Part shown: piece after piece, positions 34,648-43,445 of the stretch
How positions within the stretch are numbered: the first letter of the stretch is position 1
How the letters are laid out: each line of letters opens with the position of its first letter
Source of the DNA: Bacteroidota bacterium
GTDB taxonomy: Bacteria > Bacteroidota > Bacteroidia > CAIKAF01
NCBI GenBank assembly: GCA_023432985.1
Contig: JAEZEQ010000017.1
Coordinates: 1-64,000, forward strand
Direction of reading: 5' to 3'
DNA length: 64,000 bases
Made by a program: the position numbers and the translations under genes
The notes under the pieces: generated by a model
The model's database searches: none
What the model was told of the DNA's origin: nothing
What the model saw: the letters and a program-made list of their open reading frames with translations, nothing else

Positions 34648-36102
34648 ATGAAAAATAAAGCCATACTATTTTTATTTATCCTCAATACGACTTTGTCTAT
34701 AGCACAAACAACGGTGCAGTACGAAGTCGAAAAACTCAAAAATGACCCGGCCCTTCAGTCGGCAGTATGGGGCTTTTATGCATATAACCTAAGTGACAAT
34801 AAAGTGGAAGCCGATTATAACGGCTCGCTCAACCTGGTTCCGGCCAGTGTTATGAAAACGGTTTCTACCGCAACAGCACTCGAACTGCTAGGCCCCGATT
34901 TTACCTTCAAAACCCGATTCTATGTACGCGGCGAAATCTCTCCCGAAGGCATTCTGAATGGCGATTTAATTATACGCGGCGGCGGTGACCCCAGCTTCGC
35001 ATCCGAAACTTATTCGGGCAAATGCCAGGATTGTGTGCTGAACGAGATTATCGATATGCTCCAAAAAAATGGGATAAAATTAATCGCCGGAGATATACTG
35101 GCCGATGATAGCTACTTCGAAGCCCTGATGACTCCGGGTGGATGGAATTTTAGCGATATAGGAAACCGGTACGGGGCCTCTCCGAGCGGACTTTCTTTCG
35201 CAGATAATACCATGTGGTTTATGTTTCAATCGCCTCGGGCTGGTTCTAAAGCCGAATTTATAGGCGTAAAACCTTATGTGCCCGGAATACAGGTATACCA
35301 CGATGTATATGCCGGATCCCTCGGCGATAATGCTTATGTATATGGAGCCGAATACAGCAATCACAGATATTTAAGCGGACTCATAACTCCGAACCAAAAG
35401 GCCTTCGAAGTGAAAGCCTCTATGCCCGATCCACCCTTCACTGCAGCATATACACTGTATAGCGGGCTGATTGAAAATGGGATTTATGTAACAGGTATAG
35501 CCCAAAATATTACCCAGGCACGCCTGCGCGTCAATTATGATAATCCAAATATGCTCCTAATCGGAACTATGAGTTCGCCCCCACTTAGCGAATTGGTGAA
35601 AATTATTAATAAAAACAGCAATAATCTATACGCCGAACATATACATAAAGCCCTGTCTGCAGAAAAAATTAAACAAGGAAGCAATAAAGAAAGCAACCAA
35701 ATCATTACGGACTTTTGGATTAAAAAAGGAATCTCCCCCGAGCAGTTTTTTGTAACAGACGGAAGCGGACTTAGTCGCAGTAACGCCATTAGCGCCAAAT
35801 CTGTGGTCTTTATTCTGAATTATATGCAAGGGTCTAAACACAAAAATGTATTTCGCGAAAGCCTAAGCATAGCGGGTGTAGATGGCACCCTGCGCAATAT
35901 GACCAAAAATACAAAAGCCGAAAACAATGTCTATGCCAAAAGCGGGACCATGAACCGCATAAAAGCCTATGCCGGCTACGCATATACACGTTCAGGAAAA
36001 TTAATCACCTTCTGTATTATAGCCAATAATTTCAATACCAGCTCTTATATGATGAGCAAAAAAATGGAAAATATGATGGTGAAAATAGCCGAATTACCCT
36101 AA
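34648..36102 (+). CDS. dacB: D-alanyl-D-alanine carboxypeptidase/endopeptidase (peptidase S13)
   Basis: Periplasmic penicillin-binding protein (PBP4 type) that trims or cuts peptidoglycan crosslinks. It has 484 residues from the ATG at 34648, with signal peptide MKNKAILFLFILNTTLSIAQ. The three active-site motifs are visible: SVMK (near residue 67), SNN in NKNSNNLYAEHI (near 325) and KSG in VYAKSGTMNRIKAYAGY (near 425; the common KTG is KSG here). A TTG at 34600 in frame would add 16 residues before the signal peptide and is not used. It has a large inserted domain between SxxK and SxN, as usual for S13. Confidence 0.93.
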   Translation: MKNKAILFLFILNTTLSIAQTTVQYEVEKLKNDPALQSAVWGFYAYNLSDNKVEADYNGSLNLVPASVMKTVSTATALELLGPDFTFKTRFYVRGEISPEGILNGDLIIRGGGDPSFASETYSGKCQDCVLNEIIDMLQKNGIKLIAGDILADDSYFEALMTPGGWNFSDIGNRYGASPSGLSFADNTMWFMFQSPRAGSKAEFIGVKPYVPGIQVYHDVYAGSLGDNAYVYGAEYSNHRYLSGLITPNQKAFEVKASMPDPPFTAAYTLYSGLIENGIYVTGIAQNITQARLRVNYDNPNMLLIGTMSSPPLSELVKIINKNSNNLYAEHIHKALSAEKIKQGSNKESNQIITDFWIKKGISPEQFFVTDGSGLSRSNAISAKSVVFILNYMQGSKHKNVFRESLSIAGVDGTLRNMTKNTKAENNVYAKSGTMNRIKAYAGYAYTRSGKLITFCIIANNFNTSSYMMSKKMENMMVKIAELP

Positions 36103-36223
36103 GGCTAAAGACTATATCGCGCCTTTTTCAAATGCATAAAGAGATTGAGTACAGTTTGCATAAAAAAGTACGGCTCATTCGCAAAATAATTCGCACAGAT
36201 TTATCGAAAAGCGTGGCTTAATT

Positions 36224-36254
36224 TTGGCTAAATGAGGTTTAAATAGTAGCTTTG
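36224..36254 (+). promoter_or_regulatory. Promoter of the aldolase gene
   Basis: TTG (36224-36226), 20 bases, TAGCTTTG (36247-36254), 20 bases before the ATG at 36275. The 120 bases upstream show nothing else. Confidence 0.75.
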
Positions 36255-36274
36255 CGCCCCATAGATTAATTATT

Positions 36275-37345
36275 ATGTCGACAAATAAAACTATAGCTCT
36301 ATTAGGCGCCGATGCAGAAGGATTGTTATCCCACCAATGCAAAGGGATTACCAAAGATCAAATCATATTACCCGGCCCCGATTTCACGAGTAGAATATTT
36401 GCGCACAGCAATCGCAATATTCAAACTATGCGTAGCATAGAGACTTTGTATAATCATGGCCGACTTGGAGGAAGTGGATATGTTTCCATACTTCCCGTTG
36501 ATCAAGGAATAGAGCATAGTGCAGGTGCTAGCTTTGCTGCAAATCCCGCCTATTTCGACCCCGAAAATATTGTAAAATTAGCCATGGAAGGTGGATGTAA
36601 TGCCGTTGCTTCTACTTATGGTGTATTGGCTATGAATGCTCGTAAATACGCCCATAGAATCCCATTTATCGTAAAGATTAATCACAACGAATTGCTAACT
36701 TATCCCAATAAATTCGACCAAATTCTTTATGGAACTATTAAGGATGCATGGAATATGGGAGCTGTTGCTGTAGGTGCAACTATTTATTTCGGATCGAATG
36801 AAAGTAGTCGCCAAATCAACGAAATTGCTACCGCATTCGAAATGGCACACGAACTGGGTATGGCAACTGTTTTATGGTGTTATGTACGAAATAATGCCTT
36901 TAAATCGGATAAAGATTATCATGTTTCGGCCGATTTAACCGGGCAAGCAAATCATATAGGTGTTACTATTCAAGCCGATATCATCAAACAAAAACTTCCG
37001 GAAAATAATGGAGGTTATAAAGCCGTACAAATGGGCGATAGCAGTTACGGAAAAATTGACAATCGCGTCTATACCGAACTTACAACCGATCACCCAATCG
37101 ACCTGGCACGTTATCAGGTAGCCAATTGCTATATGGGAAAAATTGGACTTATAAACTCAGGTGGCGCTTCGAAAGGAGCCGGCGATTTACAAGAAGCTGT
37201 TGCAACTGCCGTAATCAATAAAAGAGCAGGCGGACACGGTCTAATCAGCGGCCGTAAAGCATTCCAAAAACCTATGCCCGAAGGAATTAAAATTTTAAAC
37301 GCCATTCAGGATGTTTATTTAGACGATTCCATAACTATTGCCTAA
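36275..37345 (+). CDS. fbaB: Class I fructose-bisphosphate aldolase
   Basis: Glycolytic/gluconeogenic aldolase of the DhnA/archaeal class I family, which forms a Schiff base and needs no metal. It has 356 residues with VSILPVDQGIEHSAGASF near residue 75, IPFIVKINHNELL near 130, GATIYFGSNESSRQI near 170 and the phosphate-binding glycine stretch in LINSGGASKGAGDLQEA near 300. It is the first of a run of glucose- and carboxylic-acid-metabolism genes (accD, mdh) on the same strand. Confidence 0.94.
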   Translation: MSTNKTIALLGADAEGLLSHQCKGITKDQIILPGPDFTSRIFAHSNRNIQTMRSIETLYNHGRLGGSGYVSILPVDQGIEHSAGASFAANPAYFDPENIVKLAMEGGCNAVASTYGVLAMNARKYAHRIPFIVKINHNELLTYPNKFDQILYGTIKDAWNMGAVAVGATIYFGSNESSRQINEIATAFEMAHELGMATVLWCYVRNNAFKSDKDYHVSADLTGQANHIGVTIQADIIKQKLPENNGGYKAVQMGDSSYGKIDNRVYTELTTDHPIDLARYQVANCYMGKIGLINSGGASKGAGDLQEAVATAVINKRAGGHGLISGRKAFQKPMPEGIKILNAIQDVYLDDSITIA

Positions 37346-37399
37346 ATTTGAATGTTGAACTAAAAGGAACCGGGAAATATGTTTGAAGAAGAAGAAGAA

Positions 37400-38263
37400 A
37401 TGTCATGGTTTAAAAGAATTCGTAAAGGAATTCTGACCGGAACCCAAGATAAAAAAGAAACACCGGAGGGACTTTGGTATAAATGCCCGTCCTGCAAAAA
37501 TATTATCCGATCCGAAGAACATGCCGAAAATTATTTCGTCTGTCCCGCTTGCGAACATCACGATAAAATCGGATCGGAAGAATATTTCGACATTTTTTTC
37601 GATAACGGAAAATACCGTCTCCTTAACCCCAAAATCACATCCGGCGACCCGCTGAATTTCACCGATACCAAAAAATACACCGATCGGATTAAGGCCGCCA
37701 TTGCAAATACCGGACTCAATGATGCCATTGAAACCGCATCGGGAAAAATAGGCGGAAATGATGCCGTTATTGCTTGTATGGATTTTGAATTTATCGGTGG
37801 AAGTATGGGCTCTGTAGTAGGCGAAAAAATTGCACGTGCCATTGATTACAGTATTAAATATAAAAAAGCCTTTATCATTATTTCTAAATCAGGCGGAGCA
37901 CGTATGATGGAAGGCGCTTTCTCTCTGATGCAAATGGCCAAAACTTCAGCAAAACTTACTCAACTCGCCGATGCCGGACTACCCTATATATCCATTATTA
38001 CAAACCCTACTACGGGAGGCGTTACCGCATCTTTTGCCATGTTGGGCGATTTAAATATAGCCGAACCTAAAGCTTTGATCGGATTTGCCGGTCCCCGCGT
38101 CGTGAAAGAAACCATCAAACGCGATTTACCGGAAGGATTTCAAACATCTGAATTCGTTCTCGAAACCGGATTCCTCGATAAAATCGTACACCGTAAAGAC
38201 CTTAAATCAACAGTGACTTGCTTTATCGAAATGCTTACACATCACCTGAAAGAAAAAAAATAA
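37400..38263 (+). CDS. accD: Acetyl-CoA carboxylase carboxyltransferase subunit beta
   Basis: Moves the carboxyl group from biotin to acetyl-CoA in the first step of fatty acid synthesis. It has 287 residues from the ATG at 37400, giving the family's MSWFKRIRKGI start; an ATG at 37379 would add MFEEEEE, coded by a GAAGAA run that looks like an A/G-rich translation leader instead. The four-cysteine zinc finger CPSC...CPAC is at about residues 27-48, and the crotonase-like carboxyltransferase core has GGSMGSVVGEKI and SGGARMMEGAFSLMQMAKT. The mdh gene follows 19 bases downstream. Confidence 0.95.
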   Translation: MSWFKRIRKGILTGTQDKKETPEGLWYKCPSCKNIIRSEEHAENYFVCPACEHHDKIGSEEYFDIFFDNGKYRLLNPKITSGDPLNFTDTKKYTDRIKAAIANTGLNDAIETASGKIGGNDAVIACMDFEFIGGSMGSVVGEKIARAIDYSIKYKKAFIIISKSGGARMMEGAFSLMQMAKTSAKLTQLADAGLPYISIITNPTTGGVTASFAMLGDLNIAEPKALIGFAGPRVVKETIKRDLPEGFQTSEFVLETGFLDKIVHRKDLKSTVTCFIEMLTHHLKEKK

Positions 38264-38282
38264 AATAATAAATATCACATAC

Positions 38283-39224
38283 ATGAAAATTACAGTTATA
38301 GGAGCAGGAAATGTTGGTGCTACATGTGCCAATGTGATTGCCGAAAAGGAATTAGCAGAAGAAGTAATCCTTATCGACATCAAAGAAGGTATCGCCGAAG
38401 GTAAATCACTCGATATGTGGCAAACAGCCCCTATCAACGTGTTCGACTCACGCGTAAAAGGCTATACCAATAATTATGAACCTACCGCAAATTCCGAAGT
38501 TGTGGTAATTACTTCCGGATTGCCCAGAAAACCAGGTATGAGCCGAGATGACCTTATCGCTACGAATGCAGGTATCGTGAAAAGTGTAACCGAAAATGTG
38601 ATTAAGTATAGCCCGAATGCTAAAATCGTTGTGGTTTCTAATCCACTCGATGTGATGACTTATTGCGCATATTTAACCGCAAAAGTTCCTTCTGAACGCG
38701 TAATGGGTATGGCCGGCATCCTCGATACTGCCAGATACAGAGCCTTCTTAGCCGATGCATTAAACGTTTCTCCTAAAGAAATTCAAGCTATCTTAATGGG
38801 CGGTCATGGCGACACTATGGTGCCCCTGCCACGTTATACCACAGTTTCCGGAATTCCGGTTACCGAACTTCTGGATTCTGAAACTCTAAATGCCATTATC
38901 GAACGTACGAAAAAAGGAGGAGGCGAATTGGTGAACTTAATGGGTACCTCTGCATGGTATGCTCCCGGTGCTGCAGCCGCACAAATGGTTGAAGCTATCG
39001 TTCGCAACCAACGTCGTGTATTCCCCGTGTGTGCATGGCTTACAGGCGAATATGGCATGAATGATATCTACCTCGGTGTTCCCGTTATTCTCGGCAAAAA
39101 CGGTATCGAGAAAATTATCGAATTGCAATTGAATGACGAAGAAAAAGATCTGCTCAACAAATCTGCTACCGCAGTTAGAGAAGTATGCGCAGTATTGGAT
39201 AATATGAATATTGTGAATGCATAA
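38283..39224 (+). CDS. mdh: Malate dehydrogenase
   Basis: TCA-cycle enzyme, 313 residues, of the LDH-like MDH type found in Bacteroidota. NAD-binding GAGNVGAT at residues 7-14, acidic LIDIKEG at the end of strand 2, the substrate arginine in GLPRKPGMSRDDL, a second in ILDTARYRAFLA and the catalytic His in GGHGDTMVPL. The end is marked by a strong terminator. It follows accD closely. Confidence 0.97.
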   Translation: MKITVIGAGNVGATCANVIAEKELAEEVILIDIKEGIAEGKSLDMWQTAPINVFDSRVKGYTNNYEPTANSEVVVITSGLPRKPGMSRDDLIATNAGIVKSVTENVIKYSPNAKIVVVSNPLDVMTYCAYLTAKVPSERVMGMAGILDTARYRAFLADALNVSPKEIQAILMGGHGDTMVPLPRYTTVSGIPVTELLDSETLNAIIERTKKGGGELVNLMGTSAWYAPGAAAAQMVEAIVRNQRRVFPVCAWLTGEYGMNDIYLGVPVILGKNGIEKIIELQLNDEEKDLLNKSATAVREVCAVLDNMNIVNA

Positions 39225-39248
39225 GTCATTCTTATCCTCATATTTTTT

Positions 39249-39280
39249 AAACCTCAATCACCCGATTGAGGTTTTTTTTA
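39249..39280 (+). terminator. Terminator after mdh
   Basis: AAACCTCAATC, four-base loop, GATTGAGGTTT and a T run. Confidence 0.93.
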
Positions 39281-39363
39281 TTCCCTTTTCTCTCCCACTT
39301 TCATTCACTTTAATGCGTTGAAAACTTCATGAATAATGCAAGCTTTTAAATCCCCCTTTGTCT

Positions 39364-39371
39364 TACTTTCG
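39364..39371 (+). promoter_or_regulatory. -7-like element of the ftsX operon (leaderless)
   Basis: TACTTTCG differs from TAnnTTTG by one base and ends four bases before the ATG at 39376. No TTG at -33. Confidence 0.5.
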
Positions 39372-39375
39372 TAGT

Positions 39376-40257
39376 ATGGCAGAAAATATTGAGAAAAAAA
39401 GAAAAAGAGGACTCACCACCGCATTTGTGGCTACTGTATTTGCAAGTGCACTCGTACTTTTTACAGTTGGAATGACCGGCATACTATTGTTGACCGTGAA
39501 TGATGCCATGCAAAATGTAAAGGAAAAATTTGCCGTGGATATGTTTCTTAATCCCACCGAAGAAGCCACCATTATGGATAGTATAGTGCCCGCCGTATCA
39601 CTTATGCACGAAGTGAAAGATGTGCACTACGTATCTCCGGAAGAAGCTAAAAATAAAATGATCGAATTGAACGGTGAAGAGTTTTTCGCCGTACTCGACC
39701 ATAACCCCATTCCACCCAGCTTGCAAATTAAACTCAAATCGGAATTTATTAGCGAAAAAGCTTTATCCGAATTCGAATCTAAACTCGAATCCCAATTCCC
39801 AAACCAAATAAGCGAAATATCCCGACAAAGAAATCTGCAATCGGAAGCCCTTAAGAATATTAATTCAATTATGCTCGTATTGGCCATAACAACGGCAGTA
39901 TTCCTTTTTATCGTTCTCGCTTTGGTGAATATCACTTTCCGACTTTCAGTCTATTCGAAACGGGAAATTATTAAAACCATGCAATTGGTCGGCGCAAAAA
40001 AATCTTATATCCGAAAACCCTTCCTGCTGCAAGGTTTTTATATAGGATTGATTTCCGGTTTTGTAGCCGTGGCTCTGCTCTTTGCAGGAATTCAACAATT
40101 AAAAGGAGGCATAGCCGAAATTTTGCCGCCTATTTCTATGGAAAAACTAACAATTTTATTTACTTTCGTAGTCTTACTCGGAATATTAATGGCCGTAGTC
40201 AGCACTTGGTTTGCGGTGAATAAATATTTAAGAGCTAAAACGGTTGACTTATTATAA
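39376..40257 (+). CDS. ftsX: Cell division protein FtsX
   Basis: Inner-membrane partner of FtsE that couples division to peptidoglycan hydrolysis. It has 293 residues: a short basic cytoplasmic start (MAENIEKKRKRGLTT), TM1 about 15-40, an extracytoplasmic domain about 45-165 with VYYVSPEEAKNKMIE-like content (VHYVSPEEAKNKM) and three more TM helices about 170-290, including the MacB/FtsX motif block KREIIKTMQLVGAKKSYIRKP. The ATG at 39376 is chosen because of the -7-like box; an in-frame TTG at 39358 lies before that box. It heads a run with DUF3098, uppP, xth, a lipoprotein gene and metF. Confidence 0.94.
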   Translation: MAENIEKKRKRGLTTAFVATVFASALVLFTVGMTGILLLTVNDAMQNVKEKFAVDMFLNPTEEATIMDSIVPAVSLMHEVKDVHYVSPEEAKNKMIELNGEEFFAVLDHNPIPPSLQIKLKSEFISEKALSEFESKLESQFPNQISEISRQRNLQSEALKNINSIMLVLAITTAVFLFIVLALVNITFRLSVYSKREIIKTMQLVGAKKSYIRKPFLLQGFYIGLISGFVAVALLFAGIQQLKGGIAEILPPISMEKLTILFTFVVLLGILMAVVSTWFAVNKYLRAKTVDLL

Positions 40258-40259
40258 TT

Positions 40260-40505
40260 ATGGAAAATGATAAAAAAATAAATAATGAAGGATTGGCCTT
40301 TTCTAAAAAAGGAATTCCTTTCTTTCTGGCAGGTGTGATTCTGGTTATTATCGGCTTTTTTTTAATGTCCGGCGGTAAATCGGATAACCCCGAAGTCTTT
40401 AACCCCGAAGTCTTTAATCATACCCGCATTACTACCGCACCTGTATTGGTATTGCTGGGATTCATCCTAGCCGGAATCGGCATTATGCTTAAACCCAAAA
40501 ACTAA
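40260..40505 (+). CDS. DUF3098 family membrane protein
   Basis: An 81-residue protein with two TM helices (about 18-36 and 57-76) joined by a short periplasmic loop. In Bacteroidota this family is typically encoded between ftsX and uppP, as here, which suggests a role at the division site or in lipid-carrier recycling; the actual function is unknown. The loop contains an exact 15-bp tandem duplication (AACCCCGAAGTCTTT twice, from about 40386 to 40415), giving NPEVFNPEVF. It starts two bases after the ftsX stop. Confidence 0.88.
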   Translation: MENDKKINNEGLAFSKKGIPFFLAGVILVIIGFFLMSGGKSDNPEVFNPEVFNHTRITTAPVLVLLGFILAGIGIMLKPKN

Positions 40506-40511
40506 TTTATT

Positions 40512-41306
40512 GTGACCATTTGGGAAGCCATTATTTTGGCTATCGTAGAAGGATTAACCGAATTTTTACCCGTTTCTTCCACAGGACACATGATTCTGGC
40601 CTCTGCCCTGCTCGGCATGGAGCCCAATGCATTTCTTAAGAATTATGTGGTCATCATTCAGTTTGGAGCCATTCTTTCGGTTTGTATGCTCTATTATAAA
40701 CGCTTTGTAAAAGACCTTTCGTTCTACCTTCGCCTCTTTGTAGCCTTTATCCCGGCCGGATTTTTCGGATTCTTGCTCAATGATCTCATCGAACAAGCAT
40801 TGGAAAGTCCCCTCGTTATTGGCATTAACTTATTTATTGGGGGCATTTTTCTCTTGTATGTCGACAAAATTTTCAAGAAAAATGAAAGCCTCCCCGATAG
40901 CGAACCCCAATTTAAATCGGCATTTTTTATCGGATTGTTTCAGGTTATTGCCATGATACCCGGAGTATCCCGCTCCGCCGCAACTATTGTGGGCGGTTTA
41001 ACCCAAAAACTCAACCGCAAATCCGCCGCCGAGTTCTCCTTTTTCCTCGCCGTACCCACTATGCTCGCCGCTTCCGCTTATAAAATGCTGGGTATGCTTA
41101 CCAATGAAGATCAAATGGTGGGTCTCGATTGGAACCTGCTTATCCTAGGCTCTATAGTGGCCCTGCTCGTAGCTATGATTGCCATAAAATTCTTTATTTC
41201 TATTCTAACTAAATATGGATTTCGACTCTTCGGATGGTACAGAATTGTAGTTGGCGCAATTATCGTAATCTTATATATCTTAGGTATAGAATTAAGCGTG
41301 GTGTAA
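40512..41306 (+). CDS. uppP: Undecaprenyl-diphosphatase (UppP/BacA)
   Basis: Inner-membrane enzyme that dephosphorylates undecaprenyl diphosphate so the lipid carrier can be reused in cell-wall and O-antigen synthesis. It has 264 residues, about eight TM segments, and both family motifs: EGLTEFLPVSSTGHMIL near residue 17 and PGVSRSAATIVGG near 155. The start codon is GTG at 40512; no ATG gives the conserved N-terminus MTIWEAIILAIVEGL. It lies six bases after the DUF3098 stop. Confidence 0.96.
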   Translation: MTIWEAIILAIVEGLTEFLPVSSTGHMILASALLGMEPNAFLKNYVVIIQFGAILSVCMLYYKRFVKDLSFYLRLFVAFIPAGFFGFLLNDLIEQALESPLVIGINLFIGGIFLLYVDKIFKKNESLPDSEPQFKSAFFIGLFQVIAMIPGVSRSAATIVGGLTQKLNRKSAAEFSFFLAVPTMLAASAYKMLGMLTNEDQMVGLDWNLLILGSIVALLVAMIAIKFFISILTKYGFRLFGWYRIVVGAIIVILYILGIELSVV

Positions 41307-41307
41307 T

Positions 41308-42081
41308 ATGGAAATGAAAATTCTAACTTATAATATAAACGGCATTAGAGCCGCTATGAATAAGGGACTCACTGAATGGCTCGCCTCGGTTGATGCCGAT
41401 ATTGTTTGCTTCCAGGAAATCAAAGCCAATCCCGAACAATTCGATACCACAGCCTTCGAAAAATTAGGCTACCACTGCTATTGGTTCCCCGCTCAAAAAA
41501 AAGGATATAGCGGTACGGCCATACTCTCTAAAGTAAAACCCACTCACGTAGAAATTGGATGCGGTAATCCTATTTTCGATTATGAAGGACGCATTTTAAG
41601 AGCCGACTTTTCTCATTTTTCTGTAATCTCTGCCTATTTCCCATCCGGTAGTTCGGGCGACCTGAGACAAGATGTGAAAATGAATTTTCTTGATTTTTTT
41701 CAACAATATATAGATCAACTCAAAACGCAATCTAAACCACTCTTTATTTGTGGAGACGTTAATATTTGTCACCAAGCCATAGACATACACGATCCGGTCA
41801 GTAACAAAAATTCGAGCGGATTCCTCCCCGAAGAAAGAGCATGGCTAAGTGCATTTCTCGAAAGTGGGTTTACAGATACTTTCCGTTTCTTTAATCCTCA
41901 ACCGCATCAGTATTCCTGGTGGAGCTACAGAGCAAATGCAAGAGAAAGAAATAAAGGCTGGCGTATCGATTATATTTTTGTCGATGATCGCTTGCAACAG
42001 ATGTTGAAAAAATCGCTACTTTTACCTGAAGCAAAACACAGCGATCATTGTCCCGTTCTTCTTTACCTGGAAACTACATAA
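41308..42081 (+). CDS. xth: Exodeoxyribonuclease III
   Basis: AP endonuclease and 3'-5' exonuclease of base-excision repair, 257 residues. Metal and catalytic blocks visible: TYNINGIRAAMNKG at the start, FQEIKANPEQF, GYSGTAILSK, GDVNICHQAIDIHDP, the Trp-rich YSWWSYRANARERNKGWRIDY and the final SDHCPVLL. Met3 (41314) is an alternative start. It starts one base after uppP ends, so it is in the same transcript. Confidence 0.95.
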   Translation: MEMKILTYNINGIRAAMNKGLTEWLASVDADIVCFQEIKANPEQFDTTAFEKLGYHCYWFPAQKKGYSGTAILSKVKPTHVEIGCGNPIFDYEGRILRADFSHFSVISAYFPSGSSGDLRQDVKMNFLDFFQQYIDQLKTQSKPLFICGDVNICHQAIDIHDPVSNKNSSGFLPEERAWLSAFLESGFTDTFRFFNPQPHQYSWWSYRANARERNKGWRIDYIFVDDRLQQMLKKSLLLPEAKHSDHCPVLLYLETT

Positions 42082-42084
42082 CAC

Positions 42085-42498
42085 ATGAAAAAAACACTTA
42101 TCTGCATTAGTATTACCCTGTTTTTCCTCTTATTCCACAGCTGCATTAAAAGCGAAAATATGTCAAAACGTATTGTTGGTGGCTGGAAAATGGATAAGTA
42201 TATGGTGGGATTGGAAGACTCTACCCAAACTTTTCATAACCGATATAAAAATTATATCATTTCTTTTTTTGAAGATTATTCCTACACCGAAAGTTATGTC
42301 GATTCCACAGATAACCTGCAAGGAAATGTCGGACAATTTTCTATTTCGCTCAAAGGTGATTCTCTATTTCTCCTAAGCGGAAATATTCTAAACAGCTATC
42401 AATTATTGAACCTGAACTCAAATGCCTTAAACATCAAAAAGGTGGTCAATAACGGTTCTCAGGAGAATACCTACTTGTACAAATTTGTTAGAAAATGA
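42085..42498 (+). CDS. Lipocalin-like lipoprotein, unknown function
   Basis: A 137-residue lipoprotein (lipobox LFHSC, Cys20). The mature part starts with the block RIVGGWKMDKY seen at the start of many small Bacteroidota lipocalin-like domains, followed by alternating beta strands (SFFEDYSYTESYVDST, then GQFSISLKGDSLFLLSG). The ligand is unknown. It lies between xth and metF; its stop overlaps the metF ATG by four bases, so translation of metF is probably coupled to it. Confidence 0.75.
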   Translation: MKKTLICISITLFFLLFHSCIKSENMSKRIVGGWKMDKYMVGLEDSTQTFHNRYKNYIISFFEDYSYTESYVDSTDNLQGNVGQFSISLKGDSLFLLSGNILNSYQLLNLNSNALNIKKVVNNGSQENTYLYKFVRK

Positions 42499-43445
42499 AA
42501 ATCACCGACCATTTCAAAAAGGGACAAACTTTATTCTCATTCGAAATTTTACCCCCTCAAAAAGGGAAAAATATAGATAGCATTTATCATTCCATCGATC
42601 CGCTTCTGGAATTTAATCCGGCCTATATTAATGTAACATACCACCGAGAAGAATATTTGTATAAAAAACGAGAAAAAGGCTTTCTCGAAAAAGTAGCCGT
42701 GCGTAAAAGACCGGGTACCGTGGGCATTTGTGCCGCCATAAAATATAAATACAATATTGAGGCGGTTCCACATTTGATATGTGGCGGATTTACACGCGAA
42801 GAAACCGAAAATGCATTGATAGATCTGAGCTTCTTAGGCATACAAAATGTCTTGGCATTACGCGGAGATCCCATTAAAACGGAAACACATTTTATCCCAA
42901 GTGAAGGTGGAAATAAAAATGCACACGAACTCGTACAACAAATTAGCCGACTCCGAAAAGGGATTTATATAGACGAAGATATGACCCATGCCGATCCGCT
43001 GGATTTTAGTATAGGCGTTGCCGGATACCCCGAAAAACATTTCGAAAGTCCTAATTTAAGTCTGGATATCCATTACCTGAAACAAAAAATTGATGCCGGC
43101 GCCGATTATATCGTTACTCAATTGTTTTTCGATAATGCGAAATTTTTCGACTTCGTAAAAGCCTGCAGAGATGCCGATATTCAGGTGCCCATTATTCCGG
43201 GAATAAAACCGATTACAAAGATGAGTCACCTTCAGTTTATGCCCAAATTCTTCCACGTAGATCTGCCCGAAGCGCTCACTAAGGAAATTGTGAAATGTAA
43301 ATCGGATGCGGAGGTTGCAGAAGTGGGTAAAGAATGGAGTATAGCCCAATGCAAAGAATTAATTAATGCTCAGGTGCCCAGTATTCATTTTTATACCATG
43401 GGCAAAAGTACGATCACTCGTCAAATTGCTAAAGAAGTATTTTAA
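42495..43445 (+). CDS. metF: Methylenetetrahydrofolate reductase
   Basis: Reduces 5,10-methylene-THF to 5-methyl-THF for methionine synthesis, FAD-dependent. It has 316 residues in a TIM barrel; visible blocks are FSFEILPPQKGKNID near residue 15 with the catalytic Glu, AYINVTYHREEY, VLALRGDP near 120, IGVAGYPEKHFESPN near 175, VTQLFFDNAKFFDFV near 215 and IPGIKPI near 240. It has the same start position relative to motifs as the family. Its 3' end overlaps the convergent ribD gene by four bases. Confidence 0.96.
   Translation: MKITDHFKKGQTLFSFEILPPQKGKNIDSIYHSIDPLLEFNPAYINVTYHREEYLYKKREKGFLEKVAVRKRPGTVGICAAIKYKYNIEAVPHLICGGFTREETENALIDLSFLGIQNVLALRGDPIKTETHFIPSEGGNKNAHELVQQISRLRKGIYIDEDMTHADPLDFSIGVAGYPEKHFESPNLSLDIHYLKQKIDAGADYIVTQLFFDNAKFFDFVKACRDADIQVPIIPGIKPITKMSHLQFMPKFFHVDLPEALTKEIVKCKSDAEVAEVGKEWSIAQCKELINAQVPSIHFYTMGKSTITRQIAKEVF

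Noticed and set aside
43442..43445. Overlap of metF and ribD as an error
   Set aside because: A four-base convergent overlap of stop codons is normal in dense bacterial genomes.
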